This document shows positions 9,669 through 19,284 of a stretch of DNA of 26,685 nucleotides, piece by piece. The translations under genes were made by a program, and so were the position numbers. Each line of letters opens with the position of its first letter. Position 1 is the first letter of the stretch. The notes under the pieces were generated by a model, which worked only from the letters and a program-made list of their open reading frames with translations, was not told the origin of the DNA and made no database searches. Where the stretch lies: positions 1 to 26,685 of the forward strand of contig JALMLS010000212.1 of assembly GCA_038496445.1 (NCBI GenBank), read 5' to 3'. The stretch is from Trichosphaerium sp. ATCC 40318 (taxonomy: Eukaryota; Discosea; Flabellinia; Trichosidae).

Positions 9669-12503
9669 TTATTGTTTAGCTTTACCAGCCTGTAGAATCT
9701 CGTCTACCAAAAGCAAATTCGTTGCAACACTGATAGCAGAGTGAAGAAGTTGTCTTTTAACTCTGTAAATATCATAGACGCCAGCAGCTTCAGGGGACAT
9801 TGGCTTACCACTCCAGATATCAAGTCTTTAAATAAAACAGTAAGAACAAGCTTGGGAAATTATTTTTCTAATTGTTTTTTTCAAAGTAATATATTGGCTC
9901 CTGCAGAAGGAAAAACTACGTTTAATATCCGTAGAGCGCCATCCAAGAAGCCGTAATGTGCACGCACAGAAGAAGAAAAAAAAGAGAAAACACAAGGCGA
10001 GAAAAAGAGATGAGAGAAAAATAGTGAAAATCAATTTTGTTTCATGATAACATACCCAACGCAGTGACCCTTTTTATGTTCAGATTTAAGTGCCAACAAT
10101 GCATCAATTTGGTCAATACCAGAGTTAACAGCAAGAGTCTTTGGGATAGCCAAGAGAGCATCTGCAAGGCATTCTACACCAAGACGTTTACGGCCTTCTA
10201 CAGATGAAGCAAATTCATGCAAGAAAGCAGAACATGCCATTTCAAAAGCACCACCACCCTAAAAACCGGCGAGTCAGAATCGAGCGAGTACAGTTCACCG
10301 AACAGCGAAATAAAGAAACATTTCAAAAAAAAAACAACAAAATTGATTGATTTTGAAAATGTTCAAGAAAGAAGGCGTACAGGGACAACACATTTATCAT
10401 CAATGGTGTTTTTAACAGCACGAAGACCATCACGGATAGCATCCTTAATTTGATAGATAGTATGCTTGTTAGGACCTAGAGAGAAAGTCAAAAAAAATCC
10501 TTTTAAAAAAAATGCGATAAAACCAGAATACTTCAAGCTTCGTACCTTTAATCAAGATACTGCAAGAGTTTGGATTTTTGACGTCCTTTACAAAAGTGTA
10601 TTTCTCCTCTCCGAGAACTTGAGTGTAAACAGTACCGGCTTGACCCAAAACTTCTGGGGAAATATCTTCCAAGGAGTTTACGGCAGTACTAAAGGAAAAA
10701 TGTTAAAAACGAACATAAAAAAAAAAAAGAAAACAGACGTACCCGCCACAGGCAAGCATGAGACGTTCCATGTTTCTACGCTTAGCACGTCTGAGGGCCA
10801 TAATACCTTCTTTAGCGAGCATATCAAGGCTCATAGGGTCAATACCCTACAAAGAAAGATTAGCTGAAACATCTCCACAAAAAAGAAGCTTGGTCCAAAT
10901 TTGTGCAGTTTTTATGTTTTAAAGCGCTTACCTTTTGGTTGATAATGACGAATCCTTTGTCTTCAGTATCACATACTTGTCTCTTAAGTTCGATGATCTT
11001 TCTTACCTTATCATCACAAAATTTACGTTCACCTTCAACGAGTTTCTGACGTTGTTCAGCAGATTCCCAACTGGCTTCTAAAGAAAAAAAAAATAATAAA
11101 CACATGCCCAACATGTTACTTTAAAACATTTTCTTATTAAATGAGGGGGTTTAAAATCAGCTATCTATGGGTTTGAGTTTCATCGTCAAAGAACTTACGA
11201 AGACCGTCGTTGTTTCATCATTTAAACAAAAAATCGAAAAAAAAAAAAAAACCAAACAACCGAGAAAATAAAACTTTGTTGGAAGAAAAATGGCGTACCA
11301 TTGTTAGTATCAGCTTTCTCGAACTCAAGGGATACGTTACAGGTGAGAATAAAGCACTAGTTATAAAAATGAGATAAAAAGAAAGCGATGTAAATGAAAT
11401 AAAATTAAAGTACGTTTTTAAGACGTTTTGGCATCTCTGGGTGTCTAGGACCGTGATCCAATACTAAACCCTTTACTAGTTGAGTGTCTACATCTGATTT
11501 ATGTTGCATAGCTTGGATTTCAACCTATACATTACGTCAAAACAAGAGTATCGAGCAAAAGAAAGTTGCAATCAAATTTTAAGCAAGATAGAAAATCCGC
11601 GCTTAAGGAGTTGTGCGTTTTTCTATTTCGCGAGAATCTAGTATCGTACCATGTGTAAATCGATTGGTTTTTCACCTTGTTTGACGCATAGAATGGCATC
11701 AACAACAACAGGCGTTAAAACGTTAGCGAGCTTGGCATGAACTTTAGTTGCCAAAGATGCGTTTGCTACGCATGACAAGAGTTCGTTGGTCATCTCTTCT
11801 GGTTTCTAAAAGCGTACCTGTCAGTCACGTAGAAAAATTAAAAAAAAACATTTGAAAACCCGCGTTAAACCACTGACGCTTACCTTTTGGATGGCGCATT
11901 TGTCTAAAAATTCCAATGCCTTTCGCTCAGCGAGGTGGATACCGTCTGCGAGAGCCCGTGGGTGAACACCTTCTGCCAACCATCGGCTAGCCTGAAAAGT
12001 GTCAGACGCGATGTAATAGTACGTTGTCGCTTACTTGGGAGAGGATTTCGCCAATAATGATGACATTGGACGTTGTACCATCACCTGTAATTTTATCTTG
12101 TGCTACAGCGCTGCGAGCGATTAAACTGGCGGTAGGGTGGTTTATGTGCTAGTAAATTACTTAGATGAAAATAACTGCGATTTAGGCGAGATCTAGAATA
12201 CAGCGTTGATGGCTAATGTACGCACCATTTCTTTGAGTAATACGTTTCCATCCTTTGTCAATTTAATATCGCCAGCACCAGAAACCAACCTTGAAGCCGT
12301 GTGAGGAAAATCAGTGTTTAGTGCCCCTGAGCGCTTCAAATCGCTCCAAATTACGGTATATCGTACATTTTGAGTGTTCCTCTTGGTCCTAGGTTAGAGG
12401 CGAGAATTTTTTGCAAGCTCTTCGCTGAGTTAATATTAATGAGCAGAGCATGCTGTGCGCTGGCAATTTGAGCGTCCTTGCTAACGAGCTTGAGGGCAGA
12501 CAT
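9669..12503 (-). CDS. CCT6: T-complex protein 1 subunit zeta (CCT6)
   Basis: Thirteen exons, complement(join(9669..9825, 10056..10258, 10381..10475, 10546..10688, 10743..10846, 10932..11077, 11299..11356, 11414..11524, 11650..11805, 11884..11991, 12035..12148, 12226..12289, 12367..12503)), join in phase into 531 residues, about the length of animal CCT6. CCT is the cytosolic ring chaperonin that folds actin, tubulin and others with ATP. Visible motifs are [27 protein letters not shown], the ATPase [65 protein letters not shown] and the C-terminal [12 protein letters not shown]. The zeta-type sequence [12 protein letters not shown] and the 'INQKGIDP' region support subunit zeta over its paralogues. 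Most donors here start GTACG or GTAAGC. The intron at 11078-11298 (221 nt) is by far the longest. The gene is divergent from the gene at 12799. Confidence 0.97.
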
Positions 12504-12591
12504 GTTGTACAGGGTGTAAAAAAGAACAACAAAAAAATCTTTAAATTTCTACAAAAAACACTTAAAGAACCCGTTCATCAAACCCTCTCAA

Positions 12592-12607
12592 GGTGTACAT
12601 GTACACC
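12592..12607. repeat. Perfect 16-bp palindrome upstream of CCT6
   Basis: The bases GGTGTACATGTACACC are a perfect inverted repeat with no spacer, 89 bases before the CCT6 start codon and in the divergent promoter shared with the membrane-protein gene at 12799. It could be a binding site for a dimeric factor; that is inference from symmetry and position. Confidence 0.5.
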
Positions 12608-12798
12608 ATAAAAACACTGTCTCACAACAAGCATGCTGAAATATTTCGGCTTCCTCTGAAATGACTTGACATTACATCTTGAGGGAAAATACCGTACAAA
12701 ACTTTTTCGGTTTTTTTTTTGTTTGTAGCGAACTAAGTTCAGCGTCCTGCTGTGTCACTCCTGTATATAACCATCGCTTGTATCCACGCGTATTTTAA

Positions 12799-13455
12799 AT
12801 GGAGACAGCCGAGAAAGTGTGGCAGGTGCTCGTCACTGGCTTATGGGGTAGTCGTGAGGGCGTTCTTCGCCTGCATGGCATAATAAACGTAACTTACGGT
12901 ATTGCTGCTTTGCTATCACCTACTATGGTGTTTCAGCATTTATATTCCGCTTCAGACAGTACGTAGATCAATATTATATTAATACAAGCGTTTTGGCTAA
13001 CAAAAGCGTAGTAATGTTCAGAACACTTGATTATTACTTGATGTGGGTACGTATAACGCAATGCTAGCTTTTCGTAGGCTTATACAACTGTCAGGATATT
13101 TTCGCTTGTCAGTGCCTGCCTTTAGGTGCACTTCAGCTATACGCATCGACTTCAAAGGAAGAAGACTTAAAAAAGGTACGTTGTCACTCAATAAACAAGA
13201 TTTCACTTATTGTTCGTGTCACTAAACAATTTCGCTTACAAATATCAGCTGGTAATCGCTTCATCTTTCTTTACACGCTCAGTATACGTTTTCTGCATAT
13301 TCTTTTATCCACTAGCCCACAATTTCGATTTTGGTTACCTGGTTGATAGGCCAATATCTGCGTTCTATAAGGTCGAAAGGATTTGGAGTTACTACTCAAT
13401 TTATCAACATTTTTATTGGGCTTTCTTACATGACGTATCAGACTATTTTATGTAA
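12799..13455 (+). CDS. Small multi-span membrane protein, unknown (splicing uncertain)
   Basis: ATG at 12799 opens 53 well-supported codons (METAEKVWQVLVTGLWGSRE, then a hydrophobic stretch GIINVTYGIAALLSPTMVF). Later coding segments are GALQLYASTSKEEDLKK (about 13130-13176) and, after an intron ending near 13249, LVIASSFFTRSVYVFCIFFY. Together they suggest three or four transmembrane helices in about 150-170 residues. The middle is unclear: a natural helix reading (AYTTVRIFSLVSACL) runs into TAG at about 13124-13126, two bases out of frame with GALQL. A 27-nt intron alternative keeps frame but gives a less hydrophobic segment. Two endings are possible: stop at 13455, or a 44-nt intron giving RKDLELLLNLSTFLLGFLT and a stop at 13433. 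It ends just before the transposon, which may have landed in its 3' end. Confidence 0.5.
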
Positions 13456-13477
13456 CATCAACACTTGTATAAACTCG

Positions 13478-13512
13478 TTATCCGTAACAAAAAAAAAAAT
13501 TACCTGTAACAA
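13478..13512 (+). repeat. Left terminal inverted repeat
   Basis: Outer unit TCCGTAAC, an A-run, then inner unit TTACCTGTAAC. It pairs with the right end at 16523-16557 in reverse complement, with differences in the outer unit and in the length of the A-run. Confidence 0.75.
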
Positions 13513-13627
13513 GATGTAATAAAAACCACTGTTGACCACCACAACTTTAATACTACTACAGTTGTTACCTATTCTGATAGCGCAAAAGTCCAATCACGCT
13601 GAATAAAACGTAAAACATTAGCAAGCT

Positions 13628-15700
13628 ATGAAATCACGTAAAAGACGTGCCTATACACTTCATTTTCAACGTGATAATGTTGGCAGGGCTAAAGAGAAGG
13701 CACAGGCAAAAAAACGTAAACTATCTGACACTCGAGCGCAAAACAGACTAAAAGCGCAAAAAAAAAAACAAATAAGAACAACAGAGCAGAGTACAAACCT
13801 AAACAAAGTAATTGACGATGGTTGGCAAGTGTTACCGGACGAGATAATTTCCTTCCCTGAAATCAAGCATGTCTCTGAACCCTCTGGTAAAACTGGACGT
13901 TTTATATCCAACGCAGCTAAGTTGTTTGAGCGGTTGATACCTAGACACATTTGGGAGTTTATTTTTGAGGCGACAGAACAAACACGTCAAGACCACGAAG
14001 ATGAGTTCCCAGAATCAAACAGGACTTGGCATACTCCGTTTACCTTGCAAGAGATAATTCAAATGTTTGGTACATTACTTTTGTGGGAACAACGTTCCGG
14101 TGAGAGTAGTTACACGAATTTTTTGAACCAATTGAATGAATGGAAAAAAAAGGCACGTTGGTGTAAAAAAAAACCTATTCCAGAAAGGCGATTTGGTGTT
14201 TTAAGGAAATGTCTTACTGCTGATGTGTATGAACTGTGTCGTAAGGTGTCAAAGTGCTTAAAAATGGCTTGGAAATCAGGGTACATAATTGTAATAGATG
14301 AAACAATGTTAGAATGGAAAGGAAAAGGAGACAGTATAATGTGTATCAAAGGCAAACCCCATCCACTAGGCCTTATGATCTACCTAATGGCGGTTTATTC
14401 TGACAAACATCAACACAAGCCATACATTTTGGGAATATACCCACATTGGATGCCTCATGCAAAGCCACTGGATGCAACTAAACACTTGTTGGATTCCTTT
14501 TCATCACATTATAATTTCAAACCACATGTTGTGTTAGATTCAAGATTTATGGACAGGAGTTTTATGGGTTGGATGCGGCACTACATTGGAAGTGATGAAG
14601 GAGGAGCTACTGTTGCAATATCTGCTAACCAGCAGAAAAAACTATTTACCACTCTTGCTTGTGACGTTCCAGTTAACAAATGGAGAATTGCAAAGAACAA
14701 CAAGACAGGTGAAGTCGCTTCTTACAAACATGTTCACAATGATAGTGGGGATCCTGTACATTGGCGACTATTAACATTAGGTTGGAGTGTTGGTAGCCAC
14801 GCCATGTTGAATAGCATGCCTGCCTTTTCAAAGCTTGCAGAGTTTGAACTTTTGTGCAAAAATTTTACTGTAGACTCATTAATAGGCTTTGTTAGAAACA
14901 GCAACAAAGTAGCAACAGGTGGCAAAGAAGAGTTAGCTATGGCAGCTTTAAACTTAACTGCACTTGACGTGGCATCACTAAGAGAGGTGCGAGATATTAG
15001 AACTGCAGAACAACAAGCCAGGGAAGAGCAAAAAAACAAACAACAACGAAAAACCGACATTCATTGTGTGAAAAAGTGTTTATATGGAGGCAAAGATGAC
15101 AAAAAAAAAGCAATGATGTTGTGCAATTGTTGCAGCACATGGTTCCATGGAAAATGCTTAGGATTGAGTGATAAACAACTTGCTCAATCAAACCCAAAAG
15201 AACGTTTTTACTGTAAAAGTTGTGAAAACAAACTGGTTCAAGTCCGCACTAAATCAAAAACCTGGACCAGAGAAGAGTTAGAAAAAATGGACAAAACTGA
15301 ACTACTAATCCAATGCCAAGTGTTGGGCGAAAAACGAGCTGGTAACAAACCAGCATTAATTGCTAAAATCTTAAAAGCAAGTGATCCAACATTTGAAAAT
15401 AATTTTGCTATTCAAAATAAGCAATTTTTGGGGCCTCCTCGCTCTGGTCCTGCCGTGATGCATGATTTTTATAAGTCTCACTTTGATGTTGTTGATCGTG
15501 CTAATCAAACTAAGTGGAGTACCTCAATACCTGGTCGAGCAACAGAACAATCTTATCGAATGATTATTGGAATAATGAAAACAACCATTACATCTCTTGG
15601 TGCCATCATGGATTATAATTTGGAAGATAAATGCCCTAATCACAATCAAATACATCTTACGCTTGCAAAGGCCATGTACAATGGCAACATTTATAAGTAA
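13628..15700 (+). CDS. piggyBac-like transposase with internal PHD finger and SAP-like motif
   Basis: A single uninterrupted frame of 690 residues catalyses cut-and-paste transposition. The N-terminus is highly basic (MKSRKRRAY; AKKRKLSD), a likely nuclear signal and DNA contact. The DDE_Tnp_1_7 domain starts about residue 95. Catalytic aspartates are D224 (VIDETMLEWKG), D304 (VVLDSRF) and D623 (DVVDRANQ). Between the second and third lies an inserted PHD-type finger with all eight ligands: C480, C484, C499, C502, H507, C510, C529, C532 (TWFHGKC; YCKSC). A SAP-like motif follows at about 545-585 (REELEKMDKTELLIQCQ, GNKPALI). PHD fingers usually read histone H3 tails and SAP motifs bind AT-rich DNA, so target choice via chromatin is plausible but inferred. 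In canonical piggyBac a Cys-rich domain is at the C-terminus instead. Poly(A)-like AATAAA follows the stop. The intact frame suggests recent activity. Confidence 0.93.
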   Translation: MKSRKRRAYTLHFQRDNVGRAKEKAQAKKRKLSDTRAQNRLKAQKKKQIRTTEQSTNLNKVIDDGWQVLPDEIISFPEIKHVSEPSGKTGRFISNAAKLFERLIPRHIWEFIFEATEQTRQDHEDEFPESNRTWHTPFTLQEIIQMFGTLLLWEQRSGESSYTNFLNQLNEWKKKARWCKKKPIPERRFGVLRKCLTADVYELCRKVSKCLKMAWKSGYIIVIDETMLEWKGKGDSIMCIKGKPHPLGLMIYLMAVYSDKHQHKPYILGIYPHWMPHAKPLDATKHLLDSFSSHYNFKPHVVLDSRFMDRSFMGWMRHYIGSDEGGATVAISANQQKKLFTTLACDVPVNKWRIAKNNKTGEVASYKHVHNDSGDPVHWRLLTLGWSVGSHAMLNSMPAFSKLAEFELLCKNFTVDSLIGFVRNSNKVATGGKEELAMAALNLTALDVASLREVRDIRTAEQQAREEQKNKQQRKTDIHCVKKCLYGGKDDKKKAMMLCNCCSTWFHGKCLGLSDKQLAQSNPKERFYCKSCENKLVQVRTKSKTWTREELEKMDKTELLIQCQVLGEKRAGNKPALIAKILKASDPTFENNFAIQNKQFLGPPRSGPAVMHDFYKSHFDVVDRANQTKWSTSIPGRATEQSYRMIIGIMKTTITSLGAIMDYNLEDKCPNHNQIHLTLAKAMYNGNIYK

Positions 15701-16522
15701 TGTATACCAATAAATAAAAAAAAATTTCTTTGAGACTACGTTTCCAATTGTTTATTCATAGTGTAGCGTTAGTGAAATTATGATAGTAGCTACCTAGTAG
15801 CACTGTAGCTGAGTAACAGAAAGTGTTTCAAATAACAACAAAGTAACTTTCTGAATTTTTTTTTTGTATTCACGAAAAACAACCCAAAAAAAGTAATCAC
15901 AAACAGCAAAAGTCATAAAACAATGTTGTATATATAAACACAGCTGTATTATATAGGATCAAATAATCAATTTAAACCACATGCACAATTGTAGCATGTA
16001 AATTGCCTTTTGAAAACATACAAAAAGTCCAAAAATCCATTTTGTGGAAGTGTTTGTAGCTACTTCAGATGAACAATTCAAGCACAGTGCTCATATATGA
16101 CCCATAACACGGCAATTTGAATAAAAATTATCCAAAATTGAATGAAAGAGTCTGTGTAGCAAACACGACAAATTTGAAAAAAACAGGTTTTTAATTTTCA
16201 ACAAACTTTATGACACTTGCCAACTCCATCACCAACATTTAGTGCTTCAATTAGTCGGTATGATATTACAATGGTCTTCATTTACATTATAAGCAAACAA
16301 CCGCAAATGCTGAGTCAAATGATGGAACATTATTGCTATATTGTAAACTCATGTATAAAAAACGGGAAAAATTGGAATCAGTAGCTTTGGACTAACAACT
16401 TGTTACGAAATACTATTATCATGAAGACGTATGTTTTGAACTTACAGGCATGATTAGAAATGATGATGCGTACAGCAAAGAAATTCGAAATAAGGGTGCT
16501 GAGGAATAAGAGTAGAAAAAAT
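15701..16522. other. Non-coding 3' part of the transposon
   Basis: AT-rich sequence between the transposase stop and the right terminal repeat, with no supported reading frame. AATAAA near 15710 may be the polyadenylation signal. An imperfect hairpin is formed by CAGAAAGT near 15816 and ACTTTCTG near 15845. The length (about 0.8 kb) is large for non-coding DNA in such an element and may contain subterminal binding sites. Confidence 0.5.
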
Positions 16523-16557
16523 TTGTTACAGGTAACTTTTTTTTTTGTTACAGGTAA
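16523..16557 (-). repeat. Right terminal inverted repeat
   Basis: Inner GTTACAGGTAAC and outer GTTACAGGTAA flank a ten-base T-run. In reverse complement this matches the left end at 13478-13512 and is better preserved. The unit GTTAC-AG-GTAAC is itself a near palindrome. Confidence 0.75.
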
Positions 16558-16608
16558 AGAGATAAAAAGAAAAAAAAGAAACAACATCACAAAATTCTTG
16601 CGTGTCAT

Positions 16609-16774
16609 TCATCTAGTACCTGTCATGATAGACTTTTTACCCTTAGGTTTCAACCAAGAATCGATGCAATCAAAACAGTATTCAAATCTGTTGGCTTGCG
16701 ACCATGGTTGACCGGAGGCACTTATCGTTTGGCCTATTAGGCAGGTTTCTTAAATAGGCTATCGCGACTGGCAT
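16609..16774 (-). pseudogene. Small Cys-containing reading frame, apparently frameshifted
   Basis: On the minus strand ATG at 16774 opens MPVAIAYLRNLPNRPNDKCL. About 20 codons in, the coding look passes to another frame reading GQPWSQANRFEYCFDCIDSW then LKPKGKKSIMTGTR and a stop at 16609-16611. Combined, the Cys pattern (KCL..., YCFDC) hints at a small zinc-binding knuckle. The switch point is near 16713-16720. It sits between the transposon's right end and the PTEN start, divergent from PTEN. I do not recognise a family; it could be a broken small gene, or an unrelated composition effect. Confidence 0.3.
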
Positions 16775-16789
16775 CAAATTGTTCGCTTG

Positions 16790-19284
16790 ATGTACACATT
16801 TATAAAGCAGAAAGTCAGCCAAGACAAAAAACGGTGTAAGTTACTTGTATTGAACAAAAAGCAACGCGCAAAACTGTATATAGTCACTTGACGCGTTTTA
16901 AATTGTTTTACAATTTTCTGTATCGAGAGTAACCTTCAAGTAGTTAATGATGGCCGATACGATTTGGTAATAATATGCGTGTATTATTTCTAACGCTAAC
17001 CGCCGATCTTTAGGATTTGGGCTATATAACGCCGCAAATCATTGGTAACTTACCTCCTACGCCTTTTAAATACTAAAACCACTTAGCTATGGGTTTCCCA
17101 GCAACTGGTATTGAAGCTACATACAGAAATGATATAAGTCACGTCTCGGCAATGTTAAACGAACGTCACAGGGATCATTACTTGGTACAATAGATTTGGA
17201 AAAAAATATAAATCAATTTACAAAAAAAAATAGATATTTAATCTCAGCCAACGCAAATACGATACAGAGTCATTCCACAATAAGGTAACATTAATTACCT
17301 TCATATTCTAGTGAAGAGCTACGCGTAGATAGCAAAAAAGAAAACATGCCAAACTACGCTGTATACTCTCTTCACGTTTTTAGTCTACCTTTCCCAAAAA
17401 TCACGTGTTTGAATCTTTCAAAGATATTTTCTAAATCAATACTATGTTTTCACGGTTTTATTAATACGTTACAGGTATTGGATGTCGGGTGGCCTGATCA
17501 TCACGCGCCGCCACTTCCCTTATTATTCAAAATAGTAAAATCCCTTCATTCTTGGCTTTCTGTTAGCCAAGAAAACGTTGCTGTTGTACACTGCCTCGCT
17601 GGTCGTGGTCGTACAGGTAGGCATACATTTGGATGCATTTTATTAGAGTAGACACGCTCCTTTTTTAGGTTTTTCGTGGTTCATTTTTTGTTGATTTCTT
17701 CGCTCATTTGACGAACTAAATTAGGAACTGTGGTTATAAGTTACCTCATGTATATATCAAAATTTTTACATATAGACAATGCCATGAAGTTTTACGGTAT
17801 CCGTCGGTCGCATAATCAGGTTGGAGTGCGACAACCATCACAACGAAGGCACACCTTTTTTTTTTTTCAATTCTTTCTTCTTTTTTGTCGTTTGTCAAAA
17901 TAACATACATGACTGTATTGTAAAACATAGTTTTTGCATAGATCTCGCTCTCAGTAGTCTTTTTAGGCTGTTCACGTTTTTTTGGCTTACATGGTATTTA
18001 GATACATTCGTTACTTTGGCAGAATTATGCAAGGTGAAGATCCACGCCCAAAATACTTCAGGTAAAGGACTTTAGTCTTCTTATTGTTTGTTTTAATATT
18101 ATTTCTAGACTCAATGCAGTCAGGATAGGACCTATACCTATTATTGGAGGCGGTGGTATGTCTGAAAGTTTTCATCTTTTTTGCCTCTTTTTTCCAAGCT
18201 TGGGTTTTGTTTATTGTTGGAGGTTGGTTCCAGTGATTGGGGCTAATGTAATGTAGGTATCCGACCTCTCTTATATATCTACAATTGCTCTAAAAACAAA
18301 GAGAATACACTATTCTGTTCAGAGACAAAACGTGAAAAAGCTACAAATTACTTACCACAAGATGGAGTGAGTGTTATTTGGTTTTGGGTTTAGCCTCTTT
18401 TGACGTTTATACAAGGTAATGAGGTTTGATACAAGTGGCATAGAGCTGAAAGGGGATATTGTAATGAAATTGTATCATATTGGCGGAAGCGCTTTGCTTG
18501 GTACAAAGCGGTAAGTTGATCAGGTCTTCATTTGAGAATCTTTGTATTTGGAATTTTTGTTTTGTTTTTTGGATTCGTCTTTTCTGACGGTTTTTAGGGA
18601 GTCTCTGGTCCGTTTGTCATTTAATACGGCATTCTTAAAACATGATGAAAATGGAGATGTTGCTTTTACAAAACAAGATATGGATATTGCTTATAAAGAT
18701 AGCAGGTAAGATTTTTTTGAAAGTCGTTCAAGACATTCTCTTGGTTCGCTGCTCTCTCAATATATAGTGTTCTAATTATTTGTGTAGGATATCAGATGAC
18801 TTTAAAATAACTTTAGTAGTCTCTGAAGGTGATGAAGACGTGTCAGGTGCGTAACAAGATTCTTATTTTTTTCTTCGTTTTTTTTCTCTTGTAATGCATT
18901 TCTCGCTTACTTAATTATGTTCTAGATTCATGGAACCCAACACTTGTTGAATACATGCTAGATACACATAACAAAATGAAAAAATCAGCTAAACCAATCG
19001 ATGGAGATCCAAACTTTGACATTAAAGCATTGGCAAAAGCAGGTGGTAAAAATGAGCCAATAGAAGCTTTAAGAAGTGATTGGGTTGTTGTTGACTTGAA
19101 AGGTAATAAGCTGGTTGAATCGAACGATTCAAAAGGAGAAGACGATCCAAAAGAAGACTCTGAGGATTCAGAGGATGAAGACGAGGAAACCACTAAAGAA
19201 GATACTGATAAGGCAGATAAAATACGAATGACATTAGATGAGGACAGCGAAGAGGAACCAGAGAAGGGTATTGAGACTATGTAA
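16790..19284 (+). CDS. PTEN: PTEN-type phosphatidylinositol-3-phosphatase (phosphatase + C2)
   Basis: Fourteen exons, join(16790..16835, 16941..16966, 17014..17044, 17087..17184, 17234..17284, 17475..17616, 17725..17848, 18002..18061, 18109..18155, 18257..18366, 18416..18510, 18598..18705, 18788..18846, 18926..19284), give 451 residues. The N-terminus has the PIP2-binding-like basic start (MYTFIKQKVSQDKKR) and DLGYITPQIIAMGFPA. The catalytic loop is H123-C124-LAGRG-R130-TG, with D92-H93 in a WPDH loop. C124, R130, D92 and H93 fall at exactly the human PTEN numbers. PSQRR and a C2 domain (GIRPLIYIYNC, GDIVMKLYH, DDFKITLVV) follow. The tail is acidic. It should dephosphorylate PI(3,4,5)P3 at membranes. 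K125 is Leu and K128 is Arg here. One intron (17849-18001) must use a GC donor to keep PSQRR-RYIRYF in frame. Confidence 0.95.

Larger units (their letters stand above)
13478..16557 (+). mobile_element. piggyBac-type DNA transposon with paired terminal repeats
   Basis: About 3.08 kb bounded by matching inverted ends (13478-13512 and 16523-16557) around one transposase gene. Each end has two copies of a near-palindromic 11-mer (TTACCTGTAAC) separated by 10-12 A/T bases. The outermost left copy is mutated (TCCGTAAC). piggyBac elements insert at TTAA; the flanks here read TTAT on the left and TAAA on the right, one change each, so a clean target duplication is not visible. The transposase frame is intact, so the element could be recent even though the left end is imperfect. 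Confidence 0.8.

Noticed and set aside
11078-11298. Possible micro-exon (NDETTTVF before GTAAGT) within the longest CCT6 intron
   Set aside because: The flanking exons already align to CCT6 proteins without a gap, so an extra exon would lengthen a conserved region.
12625-12660. GAA/TTC clusters upstream of CCT6 as a heat-shock element
   Set aside because: The GAA and TTC triplets are not in the regular five-base alternation required for a heat-shock element.
13438-13519. Coding sequence continuing into the transposon end (...TILCNINTC... VTKKKITCNKM)
   Set aside because: The same peptide-like reading arises at the other transposon end, so it is a by-product of the terminal repeat.
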